From the NCBI RefSeq assembly GCF_900107795.1, contig NZ_FNRL01000004.1, positions 186,001 to 250,000 of the forward strand: 64,000 nt of DNA. The letters are read 5' to 3'. The position numbers were made by a program, and so were the translations under genes. Origin of the DNA: Chitinophaga terrae (ex Kim and Jung 2007). GTDB taxonomy: Bacteria; Bacteroidota; Bacteroidia; Chitinophagales; Chitinophagaceae. This document shows, piece by piece, positions 19,305-28,199 of this stretch (position 1 is its first letter; each line of letters starts with the position of its first letter). The notes under the pieces are model-generated. The model searched no databases and was not told the DNA's origin. It saw nothing but the letters and a program-made list of their open reading frames with translations.

Positions 19305-19841
19305 ATGGAAAAATCAAAACAATCGCTGATAGTTCCGGAAGAAAGAATTATGCAGCGAATAGTATTGATAAGGGAAGAAAAAGTAATATTGGATCTTCAT
19401 CTTGCAGAGTTGTACGGTGTAGAAACGAGGACCTTAAAACAGGCAGTACGGCGCAATATGGAACGCTTCCCGGAAGACTTTATGTTCGAGTTGACCGAAG
19501 ATGAAGTAGAAGCGGTGGTATCACAAAATGTGATACCACACAAAAAGTATCTTGGCGGCGCAAAACCATTTGCTTTTACAGAAACAGGAGTGGCTATGTT
19601 ATCCAGTGTATTAAAAAGTGATACGGCTATAGAAATGAATATAGCCATAATGAGAACCTTTATATCATTACGCAAATTATCGGTTAATTACAAAGAGGTA
19701 ATGCGAGTACTGGAGGAAATGCGGGAGCAATATGATAATCAGTTCGAGGATATTTATCGTGTGCTGGAGCATTTGATAAATAAGCCACAGGAGTCGCGTA
19801 ATATGATCGGATTTACACGGCATAATGAGACGGCAGAATAG
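19305..19841 (+). CDS. ORF6N domain protein (phage-type KilA-N/antirepressor relative)
   Basis: A 178-residue intact protein whose N-terminal ~110 residues are an ORF6N DNA-binding domain: VILDLHLAELYGVETRTLKQ, AVRRNMERFPEDFMFEL and a KPFAFTETGVAMLSSVL block. The C-terminal part is a helical, coiled-coil-like segment (residues about 130-165). ORF6N proteins occur in phages and mobile islands and are presumed DNA-binding regulators; the cellular role is unknown. It sits between an integrase remnant and a broken second ORF6N copy, so it is probably the surviving gene of a decayed element. Start at ATG 19305. Confidence 0.85.
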   Translation: MEKSKQSLIVPEERIMQRIVLIREEKVILDLHLAELYGVETRTLKQAVRRNMERFPEDFMFELTEDEVEAVVSQNVIPHKKYLGGAKPFAFTETGVAMLSSVLKSDTAIEMNIAIMRTFISLRKLSVNYKEVMRVLEEMREQYDNQFEDIYRVLEHLINKPQESRNMIGFTRHNETAE

Positions 19842-19871
19842 GTAACAGTGAGAGTTCTGGTGGGATGCGGT

Positions 19872-19982
19872 AATCATAAAATCTATTACATCAGAGGCCA
19901 TAAGGTAATGTTAAGTCGTGATCTTGCAGTGTTGTATGATGTAAAATCAATGCGGTTAAGGGAATAGGTGAAACGCGATATG
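19872..19982 (+). pseudogene. ORF6N N-terminal fragment with in-frame TAG
   Basis: Translating from 19872 gives KIYYIRGHKVMLSRDLAVLY, then DVKSMRLRE, a TAG stop at 19965-19967 and VKRDM. This is the N-terminal ORF6N signature (KIY-IRG-KVMLDRDLA-LY-V--K-L-EQVKR); the stop replaces a Gln-type codon (CAG to TAG). The sequence then departs from the family. It is a second, broken ORF6N copy 30 bases after the intact one. Confidence 0.65.
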
Positions 19983-20192
19983 TTATTGGGGCTTAATTAC
20001 ATCTTATTTTTGCATAACGACAAATGGAAGTTGTATGTTAGGGAATTGGATAAGCAATCCGGAAAACAGCAGCTTAGAGGGGGTATAATTGTCTGGTCTA
20101 TAATAGTACTAATTTTATCAAATCTGATCTTCATGTTCTACTTAATGAGTAAAGTGGATTGGTCTTTAATAGATAAGGGCACTTTTCAATAG
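19968..20192 (+). CDS. Uncertain ORF: short membrane-segment protein
   Basis: From GTG 19968, or the ATG at 19980, this frame encodes a basic stretch (KWKLYVRELDKQSGKQQLRG), one strong transmembrane helix (IIVWSIIVLILSNLIFMFYL) and a short tail. Its first codons are the tail of the broken ORF6N copy, so the start is an accident of the junction or the piece is the end of another lost gene. A TAttTTTG box sits inside it near 20006. I do not recognise a family; expression is doubtful. Confidence 0.25.
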   Translation: MKRDMLLGLNYILFLHNDKWKLYVRELDKQSGKQQLRGGIIVWSIIVLILSNLIFMFYLMSKVDWSLIDKGTFQ

Positions 20193-20335
20193 GGAGCTTC
20201 ATCTGATAATGGCCGAATAGCAGGGGGCCACAAACACCGGTATTACGGTAGAAGTAAAAATTCTGTTGACGAATTTGAGATAACAATTATTGATAGTAGT
20301 TATAAGATTCCTCGACACTTTATAACCATAAACCA

Positions 20336-20359
20336 GGCCACAGATGTTTGTCTGTGGCC
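20336..20359. terminator. Bidirectional-looking terminator hairpin
   Basis: Perfect 9-bp stem GGCCACAGA (20336-20344) with its complement at 20351-20359, loop TGTTTG, then CGGTTATTTTC. It lies 14 bases beyond the stop of the minus-strand lipoprotein gene and also ends the plus-strand mobile patch. Confidence 0.65.
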
Positions 20360-20373
20360 CGGTTATTTTCTCC

Positions 20374-21966
20374 TTACTTCCAGTTATATATCCTCACAAA
20401 ATACGGCCTATACTTATCCGCACTTCCCGGCGCATTGAAATTATCCCAAAAATTAAAAGGATTGGTATTGTAAGATAATACCAGTTCTCCCTCTCTCGAT
20501 AACTCCTGGTGCAACGAAGCGTTATAGGTGAGCACATCAGGAATAACCGGCTCCAGGTAAAGGACGCGTTTATTTGTCCACGGGCCGATGTGGCTTGCAG
20601 ATTCATAGATATATATGTCCTTGCTCAGGTAGATATTTGGGTTTTGCGTTACGAAATAATACTTGTTGCCCGACTTAAATACATTGGGAATAGATGCTCT
20701 CTCCGGAATAATAACCGTATTATCCGGTGTATTCTGCCAACCCGAACTGGTATAGAACTGCCAGGGTTGGGTAAGATCATTGCTGGCTGCCCTGGCAACA
20801 GCAACGCCGTTATCTGTGCTGCCATACATGTAGGTATAACCGTCGTCGTTCGTCAGTAACCCTCCGTCATAGGTAGTGTTGCCAACAAATTTATTCTTGA
20901 TCACCTGGGTAAGCGTAAGGCTGGGAAGGGAAAGAATGGCAAGGTCGGTGCCCGGATGATCCAACCCGCCGCTGGTATTGTATTTCAGGTGACTTAATAA
21001 TACCTGTACCGTACTGCCATGTACCTGTGCATCCCCGGGCCAATAGAGTTCCTTATCGTCGTTCGATGCCAGGTTATCGTATTGTATCCAGGTTTGAGAG
21101 TTGTTACCGGTTCCGCTGTTTAACTGCACAAAGCTGCTGGTAGACATATTCTGTTGCAGGATGCCGGCATTACGACGGAACGCGTTAATATTGCCGTCCC
21201 TGCTGCGGTTATTGTCTATATCTCCGAAGAAGCTGTCCTGGAAGGTCCAGAGCACGTTGTTGCCTGGCAGCAGGAGCGAATAACAGCCATCGCCTCCATT
21301 CCAGCCACTGTAGCGGGTCAGGTAGGCATTATACCTCAGGTCTTTGAACACCTGGATACCCGATGCCCAGCCCCCGTTTGGAATATACTCCGCATCCGTG
21401 TTGAGGGTAAGTATCCAGTGCTGGGTATTGCTGCCTGTATAGGTTTCCTGGGTAACAGGCGTACCGCTGGTGGTAGACCCGTTATGATTGGTTACGGCAA
21501 GCCCGTTACCTTTATTAGTGATCTTGTAAGCGCCGTTGCCAACGCTGGTAATGCTCCATAGCTGCGCGTCTGTGTTATTGCCTTCATATTGGTTCAGCTG
21601 CGTACCTGATACAGTTGTACTTCCCGGAACGTCCAGGAATTTCCCGCTGTAGGCATTCATGATCTTGTAATAGCCGCTGCCATTATCAGTGATCACCCAT
21701 TTCTGGTTCTGGAAGAAGAAATTTGCATACTGGGTTACAGGGGCATAATTGGCGGTAGAAGAGGAGCCTATTTCTATGGCATTTCCCCCTGTTACACAGG
21801 TGATGCTGTATAGCCCGTTGATACCGGCATCCAGGGTAGTGTTGCCCAACGCCAGTTTGTTCCCGTTGATCTTATCCAGGGGCTGCTCTTTTTTACAGCC
21901 GGAGAAAGTAAGCAGGGCGGCGCCCACGAAAAACAGGATACATAATGAAAGATGGTAGCTTTTCAT
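20374..21966 (-). CDS. Ricin-lectin/beta-propeller-type surface lipoprotein (DUF5005-like)
   Basis: A 530-residue lipoprotein: signal with F-S-G-C (Cys24), then about residues 48-190 form a ricin-type beta-trefoil lectin with three Q-x-W repeats (NQKWVITDNGSGYYKI, AQLWSITSVGNGAYKI, TQHWIL). Residues about 195-530 resemble glycosidase-like five-bladed propellers of the DUF4185/DUF5005 group (LLLPGNNVLWTFQDSFFG, ELYWPGDAQVHG, SIPNVFKSGNKYYFVTQNP). Some relatives are arabinan-active enzymes, others are uncharacterised. The likely role is a surface glycan-binding hydrolase or lectin. It is 45 bases downstream of the GH2 gene on the same strand and is presumably co-expressed. Catalytic residues are not assigned. 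Confidence 0.65.
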   Translation of the reverse strand: MKSYHLSLCILFFVGAALLTFSGCKKEQPLDKINGNKLALGNTTLDAGINGLYSITCVTGGNAIEIGSSSTANYAPVTQYANFFFQNQKWVITDNGSGYYKIMNAYSGKFLDVPGSTTVSGTQLNQYEGNNTDAQLWSITSVGNGAYKITNKGNGLAVTNHNGSTTSGTPVTQETYTGSNTQHWILTLNTDAEYIPNGGWASGIQVFKDLRYNAYLTRYSGWNGGDGCYSLLLPGNNVLWTFQDSFFGDIDNNRSRDGNINAFRRNAGILQQNMSTSSFVQLNSGTGNNSQTWIQYDNLASNDDKELYWPGDAQVHGSTVQVLLSHLKYNTSGGLDHPGTDLAILSLPSLTLTQVIKNKFVGNTTYDGGLLTNDDGYTYMYGSTDNGVAVARAASNDLTQPWQFYTSSGWQNTPDNTVIIPERASIPNVFKSGNKYYFVTQNPNIYLSKDIYIYESASHIGPWTNKRVLYLEPVIPDVLTYNASLHQELSREGELVLSYNTNPFNFWDNFNAPGSADKYRPYFVRIYNWK

Positions 21967-22011
21967 TTGTGGAATTTTTGAGGTGAATGAATATTTGAAA
22001 TAAATAGTTCA

Positions 22012-24555
22012 TTATTCGTTGTTATACGGAATAGCTACTACTTTATAAACTTCACTACCTAAAAGCGCCGGGTCAACTTCTATTTCAACCTGCCTGCTTT
22101 CTCCTTTCAGTAAAGTAAAATAGTTATTGTTCATGATCACCGGTAAAACAGGAACCTGATCTTTTCCTTTCATTAACCGTACCCTGATGCCAAATGCGGT
22201 ACCTGCGGTATTTTTGATCGTACTGGTGATCAACAGCCGCCCGTTCGACAGCTTGCGGCTTTTGGAACGGATATCCAACCTCGCCGGCGGAAGCGTGTTT
22301 AACTGCGTATAATCCCTGTTGCCTCCCGGGCCTCTCCAATAAAGATTCTCGGATATCTTACCCCTGCGGTTCTTTAATATGAGTTTCAGGAAATAGGGTT
22401 GGGAAGCCGGGGCTGCGTCAAAACTCATACGGAAACAGCTTTTGGCAGTACCGGGAAGCAGGGACATCACGGTATCCCTGCGGGAACCCGGGATAGCCTC
22501 TCCCTGCGTGTTGTAAAGCATAGCGGTAGCCGACAGTTGATGTTGGGGCAATAAAGTATTGTTGATGACCTTAATGGAATCGTTAGCGCAGTTCCATTGA
22601 ATATGCACAGGTTCGCAGGCCAGCTTCGCACCAAAGAATGCGCCTGTAAGGTCGAGGTAATAATCATAGGTTTGCCAGATCATGCTGGGGTAGGCGGATT
22701 GACTCATCCAAAGCAGGATGCCTGACGCGTCGTTCCAGAGCCGGTCCTGCCAGCCCTCGAACATGGCCTTGTTGATTTCCAGGTTGAACAGTTGCGCCCT
22801 TTTGCAGAAATCGTTGATATTCGTAGCGGAGTCGTAGCTCCTGGCAATGTCCGACATATAGCTATCGGGGCCTGCTACTCCGCCAAGTTCATATTTCTTG
22901 CTGAAGAAATGTTTGTCCCACATTTCGTTCCTTGGCCATAACGCTGGTTCAGGAATGAACTTCCGGAGGCTTTCCACATTCGGGAATACTGCACTGCCTA
23001 TTTCACTCCTGATTCCCCAGTTATGGTAATTTCCGAAGTTGACCGGATCTGTAAAGTAAGAGGTAAGATTCATATGCACCCAAAGCCCGCTGCCGGAAAA
23101 ACCCGGGCCAGTGTTGGAGCAGGGTTGGTAAAATCTGTCATTCCCATCGTAAACGGCTATACTCTCTTTGTTATGATCATTTAACCCCTTTGGCGGAAAG
23201 CCTTCATTGGAGCCGCACCACAACGCAATTGAAGGGTGGTTCCTGAATCGTTTGATCTTCTCCACAACATTTACCTGGTAAACTTTCTCTTCTCTCGGGT
23301 AACCGAAGGAGTTATTAAACCAGAAGTCATCCCATACCATAATACCATATTTATCACAGGCTTCATAAAATTCCTCATCCGTTGTAGAACCAAGCCAGTT
23401 ACGGATTATATTGAAATTCATTTCCCTGTGAAGCCGCACCCTCATATCATAATCCCGGCACCGGAGCAGGTATTCCGACATTCCCCAGTTGCCTCCTTTC
23501 AGGAAAACACGTACGCCGTTGACGTTAATATGAAAAACTCCGCCTGTGCTGTCGTAGGTATATTTCCTGATGCCAAACCTGGTTTCTTTATTGTCGGATA
23601 TGCTGTTAGCGGTACTCTCTTTAAACGTCCAGTTGCAGGTATATAGGTTTGGCTCTCCATAGCCGTTTGGCCACCACAGTTTCGGGTTAACGATATTCAA
23701 TGCAGGAAAGGTAACCAGGGAACCGGTTTGCGGCGCCAGGGTTACCTGCTGCGAAAAGCGGATGTTGCCTGGTTGTATAGTGCCTGTTATTACGCCGGTA
23801 ATACTGCTGCTGCCGTTATTTCTCAGTGTAGCCGATGGCGTTATTACGGCTTCCGACCGGCTGGCCGATAATGTCCTGATCCACGGATCTTCAATAGTAA
23901 CGGCGCCGGAGTAGGAAAGATATACTTTACCGGTGATGCCCATGTTGAGCCCCGGCACTTCAGGCATCCAGTCCCAACCCTGGCTCGACAGGTAAGTTGG
24001 ACTTGCCGCATTGGCGAGGGGAGTGGGAGGCGGCGCATGCAGGTATACTGCCACTACATTGTCGCCGGGTTGCAGCAACGATGTGATATCGAACCTGCTG
24101 CGGTTCACCAGGCCGCCTAAACTGTCGGCATTGGCGTTTAACCGTTGGCCGTTGAAATAAATATCTCCGCGTTTATTAATGCCGTCGAAATGCAGCCAGG
24201 CTTTTTTATTGGAAGGCGCTGTATTTTGAAAGGTTGTACGATACCAGAATGCCTGCTGGTACTTAGCTTTATTAACGTTGTAAATGTTGTCGCCGAAGTT
24301 GGGATCGCTTTCTTTCCCTGCCGCTACATAGGCTGTGAATGGAGTGCCCGGCACTTGTGCGTCTGTCCAGTTGCTCACCGGAAAGCCAGGTTGGGACACC
24401 GAATTTCCGGTTCCGTTTATTTCTCCCGCCGGGATAATTTTCCAGTTGCTGAGTGAAATGGTCTGTGCGCTCGTTCTTAGGTTAATGGCAAAGAAAAGGC
24501 TTAGATATAGCGATAGGCTCACTATATGCTTCAGCGGTTGTTTAACTAAAAGCAT
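22012..24555 (-). CDS. GH2 family glycosidase (beta-mannosidase / exo-glucosaminidase-like)
   Basis: An 847-residue secreted enzyme. The signal peptide ends near TSAQT. A galactose-binding-like sandwich domain (about 33-195, WLHFDGINKRGDIYFNGQ) is followed by an immunoglobulin-like domain (about 200-315) and a TIM barrel (about 320-620) with RVFLKGGNWG, MNFNIIRNWLGSTTDEEFYE, YGIMVWDDFWF and NHPSIALWCGSNEG, Glu451 being the probable acid/base. SEIGSAVFPNVESL probably supplies the nucleophile. Further beta-sandwich domains follow. The pattern resembles the exo-beta-D-glucosaminidase and endo-beta-mannosidase subgroup of GH2 rather than lacZ; exact substrate is open. First gene of a two-gene minus-strand unit with the ricin/propeller lipoprotein. 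Confidence 0.85.
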   Translation of the reverse strand: MLLVKQPLKHIVSLSLYLSLFFAINLRTSAQTISLSNWKIIPAGEINGTGNSVSQPGFPVSNWTDAQVPGTPFTAYVAAGKESDPNFGDNIYNVNKAKYQQAFWYRTTFQNTAPSNKKAWLHFDGINKRGDIYFNGQRLNANADSLGGLVNRSRFDITSLLQPGDNVVAVYLHAPPPTPLANAASPTYLSSQGWDWMPEVPGLNMGITGKVYLSYSGAVTIEDPWIRTLSASRSEAVITPSATLRNNGSSSITGVITGTIQPGNIRFSQQVTLAPQTGSLVTFPALNIVNPKLWWPNGYGEPNLYTCNWTFKESTANSISDNKETRFGIRKYTYDSTGGVFHINVNGVRVFLKGGNWGMSEYLLRCRDYDMRVRLHREMNFNIIRNWLGSTTDEEFYEACDKYGIMVWDDFWFNNSFGYPREEKVYQVNVVEKIKRFRNHPSIALWCGSNEGFPPKGLNDHNKESIAVYDGNDRFYQPCSNTGPGFSGSGLWVHMNLTSYFTDPVNFGNYHNWGIRSEIGSAVFPNVESLRKFIPEPALWPRNEMWDKHFFSKKYELGGVAGPDSYMSDIARSYDSATNINDFCKRAQLFNLEINKAMFEGWQDRLWNDASGILLWMSQSAYPSMIWQTYDYYLDLTGAFFGAKLACEPVHIQWNCANDSIKVINNTLLPQHQLSATAMLYNTQGEAIPGSRRDTVMSLLPGTAKSCFRMSFDAAPASQPYFLKLILKNRRGKISENLYWRGPGGNRDYTQLNTLPPARLDIRSKSRKLSNGRLLITSTIKNTAGTAFGIRVRLMKGKDQVPVLPVIMNNNYFTLLKGESRQVEIEVDPALLGSEVYKVVAIPYNNE

Positions 24556-24720
24556 TTAATTCGAAATTGTTTATGTACTAATAAGGCATGTTGAGCAATG
24601 CCATTTAAATAATGACACGGGAAACGTGATTTACCGTAACTCACAATCAGGGAATCTTGCTAACTGGTAAACTGGTTGACGAATATGGCGTATGGCGGGT
24701 ATAGGCGGGGCAATAAAAAA

Positions 24721-24742
24721 GGCCCGGGCAGTGAACCGGGCC
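24721..24742 (-). terminator. Terminator after the alcohol dehydrogenase gene
   Basis: Stem GGCCCGG (24721-24727) with CCGGGCC (24736-24742). Read on the minus strand it is followed by TTTTTT, so it ends transcription from the alcohol dehydrogenase (24864-25919). It is the only structure I see in the 308-base spacer 24556-24863. Confidence 0.75.
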
Positions 24743-24863
24743 TTAGCAGATTTATTTTTAATACCAGGAGGGCTTGCCTGCATCCTTTCCGGGCTTTCTG
24801 ATTCCTAAACTCTTCCGGCGTTATTGCGGGATGGTCGACGATGCCTTACCGGCTAATCCTGCT

Positions 24864-25919
24864 TTAGTTTTTCAGGGAAGCCATGTCAATTACAAACCTG
24901 TAATGTACATCTCCTTTAAGAAGACGGTCATAGGCTTCATTGATCTGTTGGATGTTGATCATTTCGATATCGGAAGTGATATTATGCTCGCCGCAGAAAT
25001 CCAGCATTTCCTGGGTTTCTTTGATGCTTCCGATAGTAGATCCTGCGAAGTTCACCCTTCCAGGGATCAGGGCGAAAGCCGCTACAGGAAGCGGGTGCTC
25101 AGGCGCGCCTACCAGTGCCAGGGTACCGTCTACGCGAAGCAGGGCCAGGTAAGCATTGATATCATGTTCTGCTGATACGCAGTCCAGGACGAAATCCAGC
25201 TTTTTGCGGTATTGCTTCATCTGGGCGCGGTCGGTAGACAGCACTACTTCGTCGGCGCCTAAACGTTTTGCATCTTCAAATTTTGAAGGAGAAGTGGTGA
25301 ACACTACTACATGCGCACCCATTGCCTTCGCGAATTTAATACCCATATGGCCCAGACCTCCGATACCCACAATACCTACTTTTTTGCCAGGTCCTACCTG
25401 CCAGTGGCGGAGGGGCGACCAGGTAGTGATGCCGGCGCATAATAGCGGCGCAGTGGCAGCCAGGTCGAGGTTGGCCGGTACATGGAGTACATAATTTTCA
25501 TCTACCACAACACGCTCTGAATAACCTCCGTAAGTTTGTCCGCCCAGGTGTTTATCGGGCGAGTTGTAGGTCAGCGTATTTCCCGGTTCGCAGTATTGCT
25601 CCAGTCCCTGTTGGCAATACTCGCATTCCCTGCAGGAATCTACCATGCAGCCAACGGCAGCCAGGTCGCCTACTTTGAATTTGCTAACGTGATCGCCTAC
25701 CCTTGTTACCCTTCCAACAATTTCGTGTCCCGGAACTACAGGGTAAACAGATCCATGCCATTCGTTCCTGGCTGTATGCAGGTCGGAGTGGCATACACCG
25801 CAATAGAGGATCTCGATCTCCACATCGTGGGGGGTTGGAGTCCTCCTTTCGATGGTAAGTTGATCCAGCGGCTTATCTGCAGCGGTAGTTCCGAATGCTT
25901 TAGTGTTAACTGTGCTCAT
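24864..25919 (-). CDS. Zinc-dependent NAD(P) alcohol dehydrogenase, YahK/CAD type
   Basis: A 351-residue medium-chain dehydrogenase reducing aldehydes with NADPH, or the reverse. Catalytic zinc ligands are Cys43 (YCGVCHSD) and His65-Glu66 (PGHEIVG); structural zinc ligands are Cys96, 99, 102 and 110 (CRECEYCQQGLEQYC). The nucleotide fold shows VGIVGIGGLGHMGIKFAKAM. Length and motifs fit the broad-substrate cinnamyl-alcohol-dehydrogenase-like group (E. coli YahK). The gene stands alone between two spacers. An exact -7-type box (TAAATTTG) lies 119 bases upstream on its strand, leaving a long 5' leader if used. Probable role: aldehyde detoxification. Confidence 0.9.
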   Translation of the reverse strand: MSTVNTKAFGTTAADKPLDQLTIERRTPTPHDVEIEILYCGVCHSDLHTARNEWHGSVYPVVPGHEIVGRVTRVGDHVSKFKVGDLAAVGCMVDSCRECEYCQQGLEQYCEPGNTLTYNSPDKHLGGQTYGGYSERVVVDENYVLHVPANLDLAATAPLLCAGITTWSPLRHWQVGPGKKVGIVGIGGLGHMGIKFAKAMGAHVVVFTTSPSKFEDAKRLGADEVVLSTDRAQMKQYRKKLDFVLDCVSAEHDINAYLALLRVDGTLALVGAPEHPLPVAAFALIPGRVNFAGSTIGSIKETQEMLDFCGEHNITSDIEMINIQQINEAYDRLLKGDVHYRFVIDMASLKN

Positions 25920-26037
25920 TTTAGTTGTTTATTTTAGATTAAGGGAGATGGCTTTTTCAGGCCGAATGCCAGACTATAACATTATTCCATACCATTCGGT
26001 TGTATGAGGGCATAAAAGGACTTTGTTGTACCGGGTG

Positions 26038-26045
26038 CAAATTTA
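26038..26045 (-). promoter_or_regulatory. Candidate -7 box upstream of the alcohol dehydrogenase
   Basis: TAAATTTG on the minus strand fits the Bacteroidota TAnnTTTG consensus. No clear -33 TTTG lies at the usual distance. Confidence 0.35.
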
Positions 26046-26096
26046 GGGGTATGACGGCGCCAGGGCTAATGCAATTCAAACCATTATCTAAATAAA

Positions 26097-26969
26097 TCAA
26101 ACATTTTCTGTACGGTAGGCGGTAGGCGCTTTTCCCGTCAGTTTTTTGAAATAGGTGTTGAAATGAGTAGGGTATTCAAATCCCAGCGCGTAGGCGATCT
26201 CGGTTATACTCCAGTCGGTATGCTCCAGCAACGATTTGGCCTCGGTAACAATCCTTTCCGCAATGTGAAGGGACGTAGGCTTGCCCGTAATCTCCTTCAC
26301 CGACCGGTTCAGGTGATTCACATGTACAGCCAGGACGTCTGCAAAATCGTGAGGGGTTTTGATGGTGAGTTGTCGTTGGCTGTCTACCGGGAACTGTCTT
26401 TCCAGCAGCTCCATAAACAGGGAGGCGATCCTGGCAGATGCGTTTTTCTGTTTGAAATACCCCTCGCTGGGGTGCATTTTCAGCGCTTCATGGATGATCA
26501 GGTTTATACAGTTGCGCATCAGTTCTTCTTTGAAAATATAGTCGGAATCCTGCTCCCCGATCATCTTCCTGAAAATACCTGCTATATAGTCGCGCTGTTC
26601 TCCTGAAAGGTTAAAAATAGGCGTTCCGCCGATCCTGAATAGAGGGGATTGCTGCAGGCTCTCCGAACTGATGCCGGTTTTAAGGAATTGCTCTGTGAAC
26701 AGGATGCTGTAACCGGCCTGATCGGTTGACACCACTTCCCACGAATAGGGAATATGCGGGGTGCCAAAAAACAGGTTGTTGCCATTGATCTCGATACCCC
26801 TGTCGGCATATTCTATCAGGTGCCGGCCGCTGACCAGGCAAATCTTATAAAAATCTTTTCTACTATAATCTTTGGCAGTATTGGTGTGTATCTCGTAAAC
26901 CAGGTAGCCCTGAGAAGGGATGTTCCCGGCTTTCTGAACAGGTTTTTCCCTCTTGTAATTCATTCGCAT
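26097..26969 (-). CDS. AraC-family transcriptional regulator
   Basis: About 290 residues from the ATG at 26969; a TTG at 26984 is the other option. The N-terminal half is a cupin-like effector domain (FYKICLVSGRHLIEYADRGI, LFFGTPHIPYSWE). The C-terminal double helix-turn-helix covers about 190-288: FADVLAVHVNHLNRSVKEITG, then WSITEIAYALGFEYPTHFNT and FKKLTGKAPTAYR. This layout is common in Bacteroidota AraC proteins placed next to small oxidoreductases. The alcohol dehydrogenase follows on the same strand after 177 bases and is the likely target. No operator could be picked out. Confidence 0.87.
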   Translation of the reverse strand: MRMNYKREKPVQKAGNIPSQGYLVYEIHTNTAKDYSRKDFYKICLVSGRHLIEYADRGIEINGNNLFFGTPHIPYSWEVVSTDQAGYSILFTEQFLKTGISSESLQQSPLFRIGGTPIFNLSGEQRDYIAGIFRKMIGEQDSDYIFKEELMRNCINLIIHEALKMHPSEGYFKQKNASARIASLFMELLERQFPVDSQRQLTIKTPHDFADVLAVHVNHLNRSVKEITGKPTSLHIAERIVTEAKSLLEHTDWSITEIAYALGFEYPTHFNTYFKKLTGKAPTAYRTENV

Positions 26970-27026
26970 GATTTGATTAAGCAATGTTGCTATTTAAATG
27001 TGGTTTTTGAAGAGATTTTGAAGTTA

Positions 27027-27071
27027 TTAAAACCCTGCCGGGGGGAAACAGTTCCGCCGGCGGGGTTTTAA
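27027..27071. other. Large hairpin in the spacer between divergent AraC genes
   Basis: A 15-bp stem (27027-27041 with 27057-27071, one wobble pair), flanked by A/T runs on both sides, with a loop that can itself pair GGAA with TTCC. It looks like a bidirectional terminator but sits upstream of both neighbouring genes. The rest of the 334-base spacer is AT-rich with no convincing gene; a 32-codon ATG frame (27184-27282) encodes a basic peptide with no family. Confidence 0.55.
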
Positions 27072-27303
27072 TAGCAATTTATCCCTGATGCGGTAATATC
27101 GTTGCTTTGATGATATATAAATGTCAAATTAACAATTTATATTTATTATATTGTTGCAGGATAGTCTGAACTGGTCTGTCAGGATGAAAAAAAGCCTTTA
27201 CCCACGTTGCCGGGGAATGAATAACAAGCCCGATCCCGGAGGGCGCAAACGGACAGGTGTTCTGATAACTATGAATAAATAAGGGAGGTCGAATAAGTCG
27301 CTA

Positions 27304-28188
27304 ATGAATCAATTTCTATTTAAACAGGATAATGGAAACGAATTGATGTTGTTCCCGCATATTCTGGAAATGGGAGTGAGGAAGAATCTTTCCGTGCAGT
27401 TGAATGCCTTTCCGGAAATAGTGGCAACCCGGTTCTGTGTTTATTATGTTATTGATGGGAAGTTTGACTGGCAGGTTGCCGGGCGGCGATCTATTATCCT
27501 GCCTAAAGATGCAGTATATGTAATGCCCGGTGAAAAGATCGGTGGGGTGAATGGGACCCTGGATGTGGGTACGGTGGCATGGATACATTTAGACATTGAT
27601 TGCCTGTTAGATAAAGGAAGGACCCAGGGAAAGTGGAGCGGGTTTTCGGAAAGCGAGGCGCTGACCATCGAGCATATATTCAGGATGCACCGGGCGGCGC
27701 ATCTTCCTATTTTAAATGAAGTAAGCAGGATATTCCAGGACATTTATACAGAACTGCAACAGCGGGAAGTGGGCTATGCCAGTATGGTGAACCAATTGCT
27801 CGACGAACTGATCATCGTGCTTGTCAGGCAACTGACCCGCCAGAGCGCCTCCAGCAGGGATTTTCCAAAGAAATTCCTGCAATTGGAACAAATGCTGAGA
27901 CAGAATTTAGCGCACCAGTGGACAGTGGAAGAAATGGCTGCCAGCGTAGGCATGGGAACTACTTCATTCACAGAGCGGGTAAGGAGTTATTCCGGTTTTT
28001 CCCCGCTTTCCTATCTCATCAATCTGCGGGTTACCGAAGCAACCAGGTTATTGAAACAACCTGACCTGAATGTTACCGATATCGCTTTAGATACCGGTTT
28101 CTATTCATCACAGCATTTTTCAACAACATTTAAAAAACTCACCGGCTATACGCCCAGGGAGTTCAGGAAAAAAAATTTATACCTTTAA
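27304..28188 (+). CDS. AraC-family transcriptional regulator
   Basis: A 294-residue regulator: cupin-like sugar-sensing domain (FCVYYVIDGKFDWQVAGRRS, DAVYVMPGEKIGG) followed by the AraC DNA-binding domain at about 195-292 (WTVEEMAASVGMGTTSFTER, VTDIALDTGFYSSQHFSTTF, KKLTGYTPREFRKK). It ends 11 bases before the FGGY kinase-like gene and is very likely co-transcribed with it, so it may respond to the sugar acid or sugar handled there. Start at ATG 27304, preceded by a GGGAGG stretch about 15 bases upstream. Confidence 0.87.
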   Translation: MNQFLFKQDNGNELMLFPHILEMGVRKNLSVQLNAFPEIVATRFCVYYVIDGKFDWQVAGRRSIILPKDAVYVMPGEKIGGVNGTLDVGTVAWIHLDIDCLLDKGRTQGKWSGFSESEALTIEHIFRMHRAAHLPILNEVSRIFQDIYTELQQREVGYASMVNQLLDELIIVLVRQLTRQSASSRDFPKKFLQLEQMLRQNLAHQWTVEEMAASVGMGTTSFTERVRSYSGFSPLSYLINLRVTEATRLLKQPDLNVTDIALDTGFYSSQHFSTTFKKLTGYTPREFRKKNLYL

Positions 28189-28199
28189 TACAGTAGTAT

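Noticed and set aside
27184..27282. 32-codon frame upstream of the AraC gene as a leader peptide gene
   Set aside because: No clear ribosome site, family or conservation evidence; left as a note only.
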